Source: Rhizobacter sp.
GTDB taxonomy: Bacteria > Pseudomonadota > Gammaproteobacteria > Burkholderiales > Burkholderiaceae_C
Direction of reading: 5' to 3'
DNA length: 64,000 nucleotides
Assembly: GCA_019635355.1 (NCBI GenBank)
Contig: JAHBZQ010000001.1
Location: 4,154,001-4,218,000 of the forward strand
In this document: piece by piece, positions 8,480-15,956 of the stretch
Layout of the letters: the number at the start of each line of letters is the position of its first letter
Numbering within the stretch: the stretch's first letter is position 1
Program-made: the position numbers and the translations under genes
The notes under the pieces: generated by a model
The model's input: only the letters and a program-made list of their open reading frames with translations
Databases searched by the model: none
What the model was told of the DNA's origin: nothing

Positions 8480-9313
8480 ATGGAGCGCGTCGAGCAACAC
8501 GCGAGCTTCGGCGGCCGGCAGGAGGTGTGGAAACATGCCTCGGCCGTGCTCGGCTGCGAGATGAAGTTCGCCGTCTACCTGCCGCCCGCGGCGCTGCGCG
8601 GCGAGCCTTGCGCGGTGCTGTACTGGCTGTCGGGCCTGACCTGCACCGAGCAGAACTTCATCACCAAGGCCGGCGCACAGGCGCATGCGGCTCAGCACGG
8701 GCTCATCGTCGTCGCGCCCGACACCAGCCCGCGCGGCGATGCCGTGCCCGACGACCCGGCCTATGACCTGGGCCAGGGCGCCGGCTTCTACGTGAACGCG
8801 ACACAGGCGCCGTGGGCCACGCACTACCGCATGCAGGACTACGTGGCCGAGGAGCTGCCCGCGCTCGTGGAAAAGCACTTCCCGGCGTCTGCGGCGCGCG
8901 GCATCTTCGGCCACTCGATGGGCGGGCACGGTGCGCTCGTCACGGCGCTGCGCCACCCGGGTCGCTACAAGAGCGTGTCGGCCTTCTCACCCATCGTGGC
9001 GCCCACGCAGGTGCCGTGGGGACACAAGGCCTTCGGCGCCTATCTCGGCGCCGACCGCGAGGCCTGGCGCGCGTGGGATGCGGTCGAACTCGTGAAGACG
9101 GCCACCGAGCGGCTGCCGCTGCTCGTCGACCAGGGCGAGGCCGATGAATTCCTCGCCACCCAATTGCGCCCCGAGCTGCTGCAGGCGGCGTGCGCGGCGG
9201 CCGGCCACCCGCTCACGCTGCGCCTGCAGCCGGGCCACGACCACAGCTACTACTTCATCGCGAGCTTCCTCGGCGAGCACTTCGCCCACCACGCCCGTCA
9301 GCTGCGGGCTTGA
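8480..9313 (+). CDS. fghA: S-formylglutathione hydrolase
   Basis: The 277-residue esterase-D family serine hydrolase splits S-formylglutathione into formate and glutathione, the second step after the preceding dehydrogenase. The nucleophile is S146 in GHSMGGHGA, with D222 and H255 (GHDHSYYF) as the likely other triad members. The LSGLTCTEQNF motif near residue 50 is typical of the family. It is cotranscribed with frmA. Its last 16 bases overlap the 3' end of the convergent CPBP protease gene. Confidence 0.97.
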   Translation: MERVEQHASFGGRQEVWKHASAVLGCEMKFAVYLPPAALRGEPCAVLYWLSGLTCTEQNFITKAGAQAHAAQHGLIVVAPDTSPRGDAVPDDPAYDLGQGAGFYVNATQAPWATHYRMQDYVAEELPALVEKHFPASAARGIFGHSMGGHGALVTALRHPGRYKSVSAFSPIVAPTQVPWGHKAFGAYLGADREAWRAWDAVELVKTATERLPLLVDQGEADEFLATQLRPELLQAACAAAGHPLTLRLQPGHDHSYYFIASFLGEHFAHHARQLRA

Positions 9314-10074
9314 TCGGTGGAGAGCAGGCGGCGCAACGCGATGGCGCCGACCAGGGCCGCCACCGCCGACAAGAGCCAGGTGAGCGACGAGGTGGCCGAC
9401 AGGTTCACGCCGCCCGTCAGCACCACCGCCGTGTTGACCGCGGCGTGCAGCGCGATGCACGGGATGAGCGAGCGCGAGCGTTCGTACAGCCAGCCGAGCA
9501 GGAGGCCCAGGAAGAAGGCCAGGAAGAACTGGTAGACGTTGAGGTGGGCCGCGCCGAAATACAGCGCCGAGTAGCCGATGGCCACACCGCGCGGGTAACG
9601 CTCGAGAAACGCCCGCAGCAGGATGCCGCGAAACAGCATCTCTTCGAAGAGCGGTGCGAGCACGCAGGTCGCGATGACGGTGGGCATGGTGAGGGCCGTC
9701 ATGCCCGAGAACGCCTGCTGCTCCCACGACGAGACGGGCAGCATGAACTCGAGCGTGTCGATGAGCGCCACGTCGAGCAGCAGCACCAGCGGCAAGAGCA
9801 GCAGGATCGGCGGCACCAGCAGGAAGAAGGTCGCGGGCATCGAGGCCTGGCCGGGGTGCAGCAACTCGCGGTAGCCGATGCCGAGGAGCTGCGTCACCAC
9901 CGCCACGATGATGCCGTTCGACAGCAGCATCGTCAGTGTGGTGACCTGCTCGAGGTTGAGGCCGAGCGTGTGCCGCGCGTCGTAGAGCGCGGCGCCCACC
10001 ACGTACTGGAAGAGAAACCCCGCCAGCAGAAGCAGGGCGGCCTGTGGGGCCGACGGGAAGGCCTTGATGTTCAG
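9298..10074 (-). CDS. CPBP family intramembrane glutamic endopeptidase
   Basis: An integral membrane protein of about 258 residues with six or more hydrophobic segments. It carries the CPBP (Abi) motifs: EEMLFRG, then FGAAHL, then a third histidine in CIALHAAVN. The family includes CAAX-prenyl-protease relatives and bacteriocin-immunity proteins; the substrate here is unknown. The start is uncertain: no ATG, GTG or TTG gives a sensible N-terminus, and the first plausible codon is a CTG at 10074 that overlaps the stop of the upstream gene (CTGA). Translation probably depends on coupling to that gene. It is the last gene of a minus-strand run. Confidence 0.82.
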   Translation of the reverse strand: MNIKAFPSAPQAALLLLAGFLFQYVVGAALYDARHTLGLNLEQVTTLTMLLSNGIIVAVVTQLLGIGYRELLHPGQASMPATFFLLVPPILLLLPLVLLLDVALIDTLEFMLPVSSWEQQAFSGMTALTMPTVIATCVLAPLFEEMLFRGILLRAFLERYPRGVAIGYSALYFGAAHLNVYQFFLAFFLGLLLGWLYERSRSLIPCIALHAAVNTAVVLTGGVNLSATSSLTWLLSAVAALVGAIALRRLLSTDQARS

Positions 10075-10565
10075 CCCTCGCCCTGGAACATGCCGACCAC
10101 GAAGGCCACCACGAACACCACCACGAGGAAGGCGATGAAGCACAGCAGCGCATAGAGCATGGGCTTGCCCCAGCCCTTGCGCGGATACGTGGTGCCGAAG
10201 CGGGCCGCCACATGGGCGACCTGCAGCTTGGCGCTGAGCATGTACCACGCCACCAGCAGGCCGATGCCTGCGCCACGGAAGGCGAGGTCCACGCTGCGCG
10301 ATTCGGGCAGCACGATTCCCAGCACGAAGAGCACCGCGAAGAAGGCGATGCTCGCGATCAGCCACTGCTTCGACTGCGCCGCCTTCTCCGGCTCACCCAG
10401 CGCCTGCCAGTTCTTCATCTGCAACGCCGCACCGAAGATGGGGCTGAAGAGCAGGCTCCACTTCGCCGCGGCGCTCGGGTTCCACAACGGGGGCGAGGCT
10501 TCGGTGGGGCGGAGCGAGATGTCTTCGACCTTGGCGGTGGGCGGTGCGTAGGGGTTGTGGCTCAT
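10071..10565 (-). CDS. Small membrane protein of unknown function with NPYAPP start motif
   Basis: A 164-residue protein beginning MSHNPYAPPTAKVED, a start shared by many uncharacterised proteobacterial membrane proteins. A cytoplasmic stretch of about 65 residues is followed by three hydrophobic segments (about 70-85, 97-112 and 138-160). The function is not recognised. It sits between another membrane protein (4-base ATGA overlap) and the CPBP protease (stop overlaps the probable CTG start), so the three membrane proteins are probably made together. Confidence 0.75.
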   Translation of the reverse strand: MSHNPYAPPTAKVEDISLRPTEASPPLWNPSAAAKWSLLFSPIFGAALQMKNWQALGEPEKAAQSKQWLIASIAFFAVLFVLGIVLPESRSVDLAFRGAGIGLLVAWYMLSAKLQVAHVAARFGTTYPRKGWGKPMLYALLCFIAFLVVVFVVAFVVGMFQGEG

Positions 10566-10972
10566 GCGGGTGCAGGTGGGGTTGGTGGAGAAGCGCCCAG
10601 GCCGCGCAACAGCACCGCAGTGGGCATGAAGGTCAGCCAGGGTGTGAGGTAGAAGACCGACAGATACCAGTACTGGCTGATGAAGTCTGCGCCGTGGCCC
10701 AGGTACCAGCCGCAGTAGAGCGCGTCGAGTGCGGCGAACGGGGCGGTGTAGTAGACCGACAGCCAGAAGGCTCTCGACGTGCGGGCTTCAGTCTGCACGC
10801 CTCGCAGCACCACGATCGCGGCCAGCGAGATGGCGACCGACAGCAAGATGCTGGCGACGGCCATCGTGACGGTGGCGTACTGCTGGTAGTAGCCCGGCAG
10901 GCCGATGAGCCAGAAGACGAACCACACGCCGATGGCTTGCAGCAGCAGGACGAGGTGTTTGCGCGGGGTCAC
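10562..10972 (-). CDS. Hypothetical four-helix membrane protein
   Basis: The product has 136 residues and four predicted membrane segments (roughly 9-27, 32-58, 75-92 and 102-122), ending in a proline-rich tail. I do not recognise a family. The stop codon overlaps the start of the next gene (ATGA), and the gene lies 9 bases after the methyltransferase gene, so it belongs to the same operon. Confidence 0.7.
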   Translation of the reverse strand: MTPRKHLVLLLQAIGVWFVFWLIGLPGYYQQYATVTMAVASILLSVAISLAAIVVLRGVQTEARTSRAFWLSVYYTAPFAALDALYCGWYLGHGADFISQYWYLSVFYLTPWLTFMPTAVLLRGLGASPPTPPAPA

Positions 10973-10981
10973 GTGGGCGGC

Positions 10982-11689
10982 TCAGGCGTCAGGGCTCAAA
11001 CGCTGGCAGTACCAGGCGTGGATGAGACCGGCTTGATAGAACTGCACCGGCGCGTCGAAGCCGGCCGATGCCATGAGCGCCTCGACGGTGGGGCCCGGCA
11101 GGATCGCGACGTCTCGTTGGTAGGCGTCGCGCATCTGCAGCACGCGCTCCGGCGAGAGGTCGGCTGCCGTCATCGTGCGCAGCCACACTTCCAGCAGGCT
11201 GGCGTAGTGCGGGCCTTCCGTGTCGGCGCTCAGGTCCGACGAGGCCAGCATGCCGCCCGGTTTGAGGCGAGCGGCGATGGCGCGGAAGAAGTCTTTTCGT
11301 TCATCGCGGTCGAGCAGGAACTGCGACACCAGCAGCGCGCTGGCGCAGTCGAACGGCTCGCCGGCCGGAAGGGAGTCGAGATAGCCGGTGTGGAAGGTGC
11401 AGCGGTCGAGGTAGCCGTGCTGCGTGGCGCGCGCTTTGGCGGCCTCGACCATGCCCGAAGAGGGCTCCACGGCCACGAAGCGCCAGGACGGAAAGCGCTC
11501 GGCGAGGAAGTGGATCTCGGCACCGGTGCCCGCGCCGACACACAGCATGCGGGCGTCGCGTGGCAGGCGGCTGAAGATCGAGGCCATCAGCAGGTGAATG
11601 CCATCGCGAAACGGCGCGAGCTTCGCCCATTGCTGGTCGTAGCTGCCGGCCTGCTGGTCGAAGGTGGATTCCAGTTGATCGCGGTTCAT
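10982..11689 (-). CDS. Class I SAM-dependent methyltransferase
   Basis: A 235-residue soluble protein with the Rossmann-fold methyltransferase signature LCVGAGTGAEI near residue 55, an acidic residue at the end of strand 2 (VAVEPSSGM) and a post-motif LKPGG loop typical of small-molecule methylases. The substrate is not evident. The start is the ATG at 11689, one base after the stop of the GFA gene, so the two are tightly coupled. A longer reading would run back through the GFA gene. Confidence 0.88.
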   Translation of the reverse strand: MNRDQLESTFDQQAGSYDQQWAKLAPFRDGIHLLMASIFSRLPRDARMLCVGAGTGAEIHFLAERFPSWRFVAVEPSSGMVEAAKARATQHGYLDRCTFHTGYLDSLPAGEPFDCASALLVSQFLLDRDERKDFFRAIAARLKPGGMLASSDLSADTEGPHYASLLEVWLRTMTAADLSPERVLQMRDAYQRDVAILPGPTVEALMASAGFDAPVQFYQAGLIHAWYCQRLSPDA

Positions 11690-11690
11690 G

Positions 11691-12116
11691 TCACCTCTTC
11701 GCTGGTGGCGCCACCACGGGCGGGCCTTGGAACTGTTCGAGCGAGGGGTCGACACACGCCCAGCTCGGCGCACTGCCGACCCAGATGTTGCTGGTCGGCT
11801 TGACGGCCGACGGTTCGTCGAGCGTGCCGACCCGCACCACCGTGAGACCGGGGCGCCCCGTTGAATCAGAGAACAGCTGGGTGCCGCAGTGGCCGCAGAA
11901 GCGGCGGGTCACCGTGTTGCCGCTGTCGGCGGGCTTTTGGTGTTGGCTGGGTGACCCGGAAACCTGGATGGCGTCGCTCGGGAAGATGACGTTCACGGTC
12001 CCGTTGGCGGCGATGCGCTGGCAGTCCCGGCACCAGCACACGCGCGAGGGGCCGGCCTCGGCCTCGATCTCGTAGCGCACCTGGCCACAGAGGCAGCCTC
12101 CGGTGAATGAGGTCAT
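11691..12116 (-). CDS. GFA family (glutathione-dependent formaldehyde-activating enzyme-like) zinc protein
   Basis: The 141-residue protein shows the GFA fold motifs in order: GGCLCGQVRYE at the start, CWCRDCQ near residue 35 and RFCGHCGTQL near 75, giving the zinc-binding cysteine pairs. The family is named after an enzyme once thought to couple formaldehyde to glutathione; most members have unknown roles. The ATG at 12116 gives the normal N-terminus. It is one base upstream of the methyltransferase gene. The formaldehyde genes lie 2.4 kb away on the other strand, so a link is only suggestive. Confidence 0.9.
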   Translation of the reverse strand: MTSFTGGCLCGQVRYEIEAEAGPSRVCWCRDCQRIAANGTVNVIFPSDAIQVSGSPSQHQKPADSGNTVTRRFCGHCGTQLFSDSTGRPGLTVVRVGTLDEPSAVKPTSNIWVGSAPSWACVDPSLEQFQGPPVVAPPAKR

Positions 12117-12148
12117 GTGAACTCCTTGAAAAGTTTTGACGCGAGAGG

Positions 12149-12835
12149 TCAAGCGGCCGCGTTCGAGGCATTGATCGCTTCGCCTGCGGACCTGGCCCGC
12201 AGCACGGGCCCAGGCACGTAGCCTTTTCGCTTCAATTCCTCGCCCAGCAGGAAGTTGGCGACAAAGCCCGTCAGCACCCAGATGGCGAGGAAGGCCGTGA
12301 CGGCCAGCGCCTGCGCGCCCGATGCGGCGGAGCCTGCCAGCGAACGGATCACCAGCGGCGCTCCCCACATGACGCTCAGCGAGAGAAGGAACGTCAGCGA
12401 CATGCCATTCAGCAGGAACCACAGCGGCCCGATCAGGAATGCGGCCCAGCTGAAGCCTTGCTTGACCGCCACGACCGCCGGTTTTCGGACTGGGTGACGG
12501 AAGATCTGAAATGCGCGCAGCTTCGCGTCTGAGACAGACGGGCCGTCGTCGCTTTCTTCTGGCGCACCGTGGTTCGCATCAAGCTGATACGCGCCGGCAT
12601 TGAACGCGTCCACCGTCGCTTTTGCTTCCGCGGCCAGCGCGGCAGGCACCAGCACTCTCACGCCTCCGACGGCGTTGCTCATCCAGGAGTTGGCTTGAAT
12701 GAAGTTCGCATCGGCGACTTCGGCTTTCAAGCCGGCTGCGATCAAGGTCTCCTTCAGCAGGTGGGCCTCCGTCGGCGTCGTGCAGCTGGCGACGGTCACG
12801 AAATCGCCTTCGTATGTGGCGGTGCGCTCTGGCAT
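12149..12835 (-). CDS. DUF2007 plus DUF2628 domain membrane protein
   Basis: A 228-residue protein. Residues 10-85 match the DUF2007 style (TVASCTTPTEAHLLKETLIA, then GVRVLVPAALA), a small ferredoxin-like fold proposed to act in signalling. After a linker, the C-terminal half has the DUF2628 pattern (FRHPVRKPAVVAVKQGFSWA) with about three membrane helices. The function is unknown. The ATG at 12835 follows a strong GGAGG site. It is upstream of the GFA gene with a 32-base gap. Confidence 0.8.
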   Translation of the reverse strand: MPERTATYEGDFVTVASCTTPTEAHLLKETLIAAGLKAEVADANFIQANSWMSNAVGGVRVLVPAALAAEAKATVDAFNAGAYQLDANHGAPEESDDGPSVSDAKLRAFQIFRHPVRKPAVVAVKQGFSWAAFLIGPLWFLLNGMSLTFLLSLSVMWGAPLVIRSLAGSAASGAQALAVTAFLAIWVLTGFVANFLLGEELKRKGYVPGPVLRARSAGEAINASNAAA

Positions 12836-12879
12836 CTGTGCCTCCCTTGTGTGCGACGAGTTTAGTGTCGGTGTGCCAT

Positions 12880-13224
12880 TCATGCTCTGCGTGAGAGTAC
12901 GCAAGCGAAGACAAGAGCCAAGAGAAGCAGCCAGGGACCGACCCCAATGGCCAGCAGCAAGCCGACGACCGGCACCAGGAATGTGACGAGGCCCAGAAGC
13001 AGAACGCTCAGGAACACAGTGATGGTGGCCTGCCACCAGGCGCCGTGGGCGACCATGACGCCGAATATCAGGACGCTGCCCACAAGGGGCATGACGGTGA
13101 GAGGTGACAAGCCGCCGAACTGAGCGCCTTGCGAGGATGCATCGGGGTGGGCGCCCGCAGCGGCGAAGGCTGTCTCCGAGACGACACAGAGCGCCATCAG
13201 AAGCGGGCGGGGTGCTCCACTCAT
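12880..13224 (-). CDS. Small hypothetical membrane protein
   Basis: This 114-residue protein is not recognised. It has an N-terminal hydrophobic stretch resembling a signal segment (PLLMALCVVSETAFAAAGA), then two or three further hydrophobic segments in the C-terminal 70 residues. The ATG at 13224 was chosen because an earlier start would overlap the DUF2867 gene. It lies 19 bases after that gene on the same strand. Confidence 0.6.
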   Translation of the reverse strand: MSGAPRPLLMALCVVSETAFAAAGAHPDASSQGAQFGGLSPLTVMPLVGSVLIFGVMVAHGAWWQATITVFLSVLLLGLVTFLVPVVGLLLAIGVGPWLLLLALVFACVLSRRA

Positions 13225-13243
13225 TGCGAAGACGCGGTGGTGT

Positions 13244-13765
13244 TCATAGCCTGCCAGCTTCAGCGGCCCGAGACAGCAGGCGACGAACGCCCCACTGGTG
13301 AAACGGGGCGATGACGCGCAAATAGGCTCGCCCAAACCGATTGCGGACTCGGCAGACCGTCGAGACCGTGGCATAGGTTGCCTGACCTTCGCCGTGCTTC
13401 AGCACGGAAACCCGGAAGTCGAGGTGTTTGTTGTCGCGGCCTGCCACGACCTCAGACTCGCACAGGAAGTAGATGGGCCAAGCGCCGATCGCTTGACCAA
13501 CGCGGTAGTTTTCTTCTTTCGTCGGGCGCCATATCTGCGAGCTGCTGGCGGCATCCAGCCCGAGCCAGGCGCCCACACGGTGCCGAACCCACAGGAGGGC
13601 CTTCAACCATGCCGGATGGTGGCCAAAGATCGCAAAGAAGATGTCGGTGATGCTCGCGTCGCTGCGCGACAAGGGGACACAACAAGCGTCTGCAAAAAAG
13701 GCGTTGTCGATCAGCGCGCGATCGAGCGCGGTGTTGTCCGGAAGCGGGCATGAAACAACAGGCAT
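13244..13765 (-). CDS. DUF2867 family protein
   Basis: The 173-residue soluble protein has the DUF2867 pattern: a FFADACCV start of the domain, an aromatic FFAIFGHHPAWLKALLWVR segment and a central LDFRVSV strand, ending with an arginine-rich IAPFHQWGVRRLL motif. The family is uncharacterised and is often fused to or next to NAD-binding proteins. The GC content is lower than that of the core genes. The ribosome binding site is weak. The neighbour upstream is the frameshifted membrane protein. Confidence 0.75.
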   Translation of the reverse strand: MPVVSCPLPDNTALDRALIDNAFFADACCVPLSRSDASITDIFFAIFGHHPAWLKALLWVRHRVGAWLGLDAASSSQIWRPTKEENYRVGQAIGAWPIYFLCESEVVAGRDNKHLDFRVSVLKHGEGQATYATVSTVCRVRNRFGRAYLRVIAPFHQWGVRRLLSRAAEAGRL

Positions 13766-13786
13766 GCGAAAGGCTTTCGTTTGAAC

Positions 13787-14121
13787 CTAAGTTCCAGGCG
13801 TCGAGCTTGGCTTGAGGCCGTAGTAGAAGACCCAGGCCGCAAGAAAGTAGACAAATGGATAGGCAATGACATAGCCGAGAAGGTACAGGTACTCCGCCAT
13901 GCGGTTTTCCGCCACGAGAAGGGCATGGCATAGCGCGGCGCCAAGGCCAACGGTGTATGCGAACAGTGCGAGGTAGGCCGCAATGGTGACTGCGGACAAA
14001 ACGGGCGCCGCACACCGGGAAGCCGCAGTTCGTTCGACCACAGCCTGCGTGGAATTTGGTACAGGCGGAATACCGCCAAGGCAAAGACCAGGGGAAGGAT
14101 CAGGGCTGGCAACACGAACAT
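13787..14121 (-). pseudogene. Small membrane protein gene with a probable single-base frameshift
   Basis: Two partial reading frames together make a sensible membrane protein. From the ATG at 14121 the first frame gives MFVLPALILPLVFALAVF and a basic stretch up to about position 14000. A second frame then continues with VLSAVTIAAYLALFAYTVG and further helices to the stop at 13787. The 335-base span is one base short of a multiple of three. The switch point lies in or near a TTTT run at about 14000. It could be a sequencing error, a decayed gene or a -1 slippage site. I do not recognise the family. The start lies just beyond the attC-like site of the upstream cassette. Confidence 0.5.
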
Positions 14122-14127
14122 GGGGCC

Positions 14128-14196
14128 GACTAACATTTGAAATGAGAGGCATGACCTGGCTTGCCGGGGCATGTCCTCTCGATGGAAGGGTTAGAC
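14128..14196 (-). other. attC-like recombination site at the end of a gene cassette
   Basis: Read on the minus strand, this 69-base stretch begins with GTCTAAC (fits the R'' consensus RYYYAAC) and ends with GTTAGTC (one base from the GTTRRRY R' consensus). Between them, GAGAGGACATG and CATGCCTCTC form inner arms that pair perfectly except for one extrahelical A, separated by a 16-base apex. Nine unpaired bases lie on each side between inner and outer arms. This is the layout of integron attC sites (R''-L''-L'-R'), including normal length and the single bulged base. It starts 15 bases after the stop codon of the 526-codon gene. Confidence 0.75.
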
Positions 14197-15825
14197 ATCA
14201 CGTTGTCGGGGTCAGGTTTGACTGTTCGTCAGGTGGCTAGGTAAGTGCCCGATGATTACCTGCTCGTCGTCCTCGTCATAGAAGAAGTAGATACGAAGCG
14301 TGTTCGCTTCGTTGTGATCACTTCCGCGCTTTAGATGCCATTCGAGGAATCGATTCGTGCCCCGATGTGGGACAAAGTATTTTTCTTTCCACTGGGACAG
14401 GCGATTGGGGTCTCCTGTTCTCTCTAGTCCTACCCCAAGGTCTTCAAATAGTGCATCGACTGGGTTTCCTGTTCGGCGGGCTTCGACGTATTGGCGAGCC
14501 AGTCGATCAAGGCAGCGATATACAAGCTGCGGCTCGCTGAAGGGGCTCTTTTTTGCAGATCGTGCCGCTCGATTGAGGAGAACAAGACGGCCGGGATACT
14601 GATCTAGTGCCCACGCATCAACTTGATCGAGTGCGGTGGGATAAGTAGGTTGGGCTTGAGACGTGCCGATTTGTTCTTCCAGCCGTTGGACGAGCGATCG
14701 CATTGCCATTGCTTGTGCTCGGTACTGGTCTCTTTCGGCTTGTGCAGCAGTTACCTCCGCATCGGCATAGTTGAATTCATCAGTCTTCTCCTGAATCTGC
14801 TGTCGCAACAGAGAGTTCTCCTGCTCCAGAATTGCCGAGCGCTCATCTGTCACTGGTTTGTCGAGCTTTGCGAGTTGATAGCTCAAACTTGCTTGCTTGA
14901 CTGTTCTGACGGTGGGTAGGTCATGGTCTGGTGACGTTCTCCGTAGCGACAAAGCAGTAAAGGATCTCAACAGAACTTCGATGAATTGATCGTGACTCCG
15001 GAAGCGACGCTGCAGCCACTCTCGCGTTGCAACCGGATGAACTGAGACCTCATCGGAGAAGGGGTCGAACCCTGCGTTGTACGTTCGAACAGCACCCCCC
15101 CAGACCGAGAATTCCCTGCCGAAGCTATCGATCAAGTCATCTACTTGGCTGTCGCCGAGCACGAAGACATGGGCAAGCCCTGCGAGGCGCATTGCCGTTT
15201 TTGCGGCATTTGCCCGCGCATCGATTCCCTTTCCTTCACTGAAAACAACAACCGGGCGAGTCCGCTTGCTGTTCAGGAGAAGTTCGCACATCGATTCGAG
15301 CGCAGACAGATCATCGACTTGTGTGGGTCGTTCGCTGAGCTTGGTGCCATATTCGCGTAGACCTGGGCTCTTTACCCACGCGCTTACGATCGCCGGAACA
15401 CTTGGATTGAAATCAAGGCCAGAGATTGAGTCGAGAAGCGTCAGGCGAACGCCTCCAAGGGCTTTGGTATCTGTGCTGGCGACCGTTGCTTCAGTACGCC
15501 AAATTCGGCCAGGTACGCTTGGATCGAATTTGTCGAACTGGAGGGCCCAGTAGTTGTCAAAGCGCACTGCCGAAACAGGCATGGATTCCGACGCATCAAG
15601 TTCGAAGGAGTCACCTTTGAATGCGGCATCAGGCAGCAACACTCTCTGCCGATCTCTTAGCCATGTGAGAACTGCGGTGCGCGCGTTGGCAGCGTTCTCG
15701 GACGGGGACTGATTCTGTGCGCAGAACTCGCCTGTAACCTGGACTACGGTTCGGGAGTGCGTTCTTCTTCCAGCAGTCGGTGCAAGTACCAAGATTGCCT
15801 CCTGAAACGCGCGGGTGATGTCTAA
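14134..15825 (-). mobile_element. Putative solitary integron gene cassette (1692 bp)
   Basis: On the minus strand the segment begins with TTAGAC right after a G at 15826 and ends with the G of a GTTAGTC box at 14134. In integron cassettes the first bases belong to the cassette's own attC R' box; here GTTAGAC is the exact complement of the R'' box GTCTAAC at the other end, as expected if the segment once existed as a circle. The gene starts 33 bases from the left end and stops 15 bases before the attC, the compact style of cassettes. GC is about 52 percent on a counted line against visibly higher values on both sides. No integrase or further attC was found. Confidence 0.68.
14212..15792 (-). 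CDS. Cassette-borne protein of unknown function with coiled coil and RelE-like C-terminal region
   Basis: A 526-residue cytoplasmic protein that I cannot assign to a family. The start is a TTG at 15792 with AGGAGG five bases upstream, which decides it. Residues 60-270 form an alpha/beta region (MPVSAVRFDNYWALQFD, RIWRTEATVA, then LAHVFVLGD and WGGAVRTYN). Residues about 305-370 are a glutamate/glutamine-rich coiled coil. The last 50 residues (FLEWHLK, then TLRIYFFYDEDDEQVIIGHL) resemble the end of RelE/HigB-type toxins by eye. Codon use and GC differ from the neighbours, and it is the only gene of the putative integron cassette. Cassettes often carry toxins or phage-defence genes, so a defence role is a reasonable guess. 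Confidence 0.75.
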   Translation of the reverse strand: MVLAPTAGRRTHSRTVVQVTGEFCAQNQSPSENAANARTAVLTWLRDRQRVLLPDAAFKGDSFELDASESMPVSAVRFDNYWALQFDKFDPSVPGRIWRTEATVASTDTKALGGVRLTLLDSISGLDFNPSVPAIVSAWVKSPGLREYGTKLSERPTQVDDLSALESMCELLLNSKRTRPVVVFSEGKGIDARANAAKTAMRLAGLAHVFVLGDSQVDDLIDSFGREFSVWGGAVRTYNAGFDPFSDEVSVHPVATREWLQRRFRSHDQFIEVLLRSFTALSLRRTSPDHDLPTVRTVKQASLSYQLAKLDKPVTDERSAILEQENSLLRQQIQEKTDEFNYADAEVTAAQAERDQYRAQAMAMRSLVQRLEEQIGTSQAQPTYPTALDQVDAWALDQYPGRLVLLNRAARSAKKSPFSEPQLVYRCLDRLARQYVEARRTGNPVDALFEDLGVGLERTGDPNRLSQWKEKYFVPHRGTNRFLEWHLKRGSDHNEANTLRIYFFYDEDDEQVIIGHLPSHLTNSQT

Positions 15826-15869
15826 CCCGACATCAACGTCTCTCTAGCATGCCACACGCCCCCAGGCGC

Positions 15870-15900
15870 AAAAAAGCCCGCTGCGTTTCCGCGGCGGGCT
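15870..15900 (-). terminator. Rho-independent terminator of the porin gene
   Basis: On the minus strand AGCCCGCCGCG, loop GAAA, then CGCAGCGGGCT is followed by a run of six T, 57 bases after the porin stop. The stem contains one mismatch. It ends the porin transcript before the gene cassette. Confidence 0.85.
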
Positions 15901-15956
15901 GAAAAGGCCTGAGGAGACCTTGTGTTCAAACGGTCATGCGGGCATGCGCCACGCCA

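Noticed and set aside
12117..13787. Further attC sites between the small genes downstream of the cassette
   Set aside because: No paired RYYYAAC and GTTRRRY boxes with a hairpin were found between 12.1 and 13.8 kb, so a cassette array is not supported there.
15827..15956. A second attC or an attI site on the other side of the cassette
   Set aside because: Only the single GTTAGAC box is present; there is no matching R'' box, and the porin terminator occupies the space.
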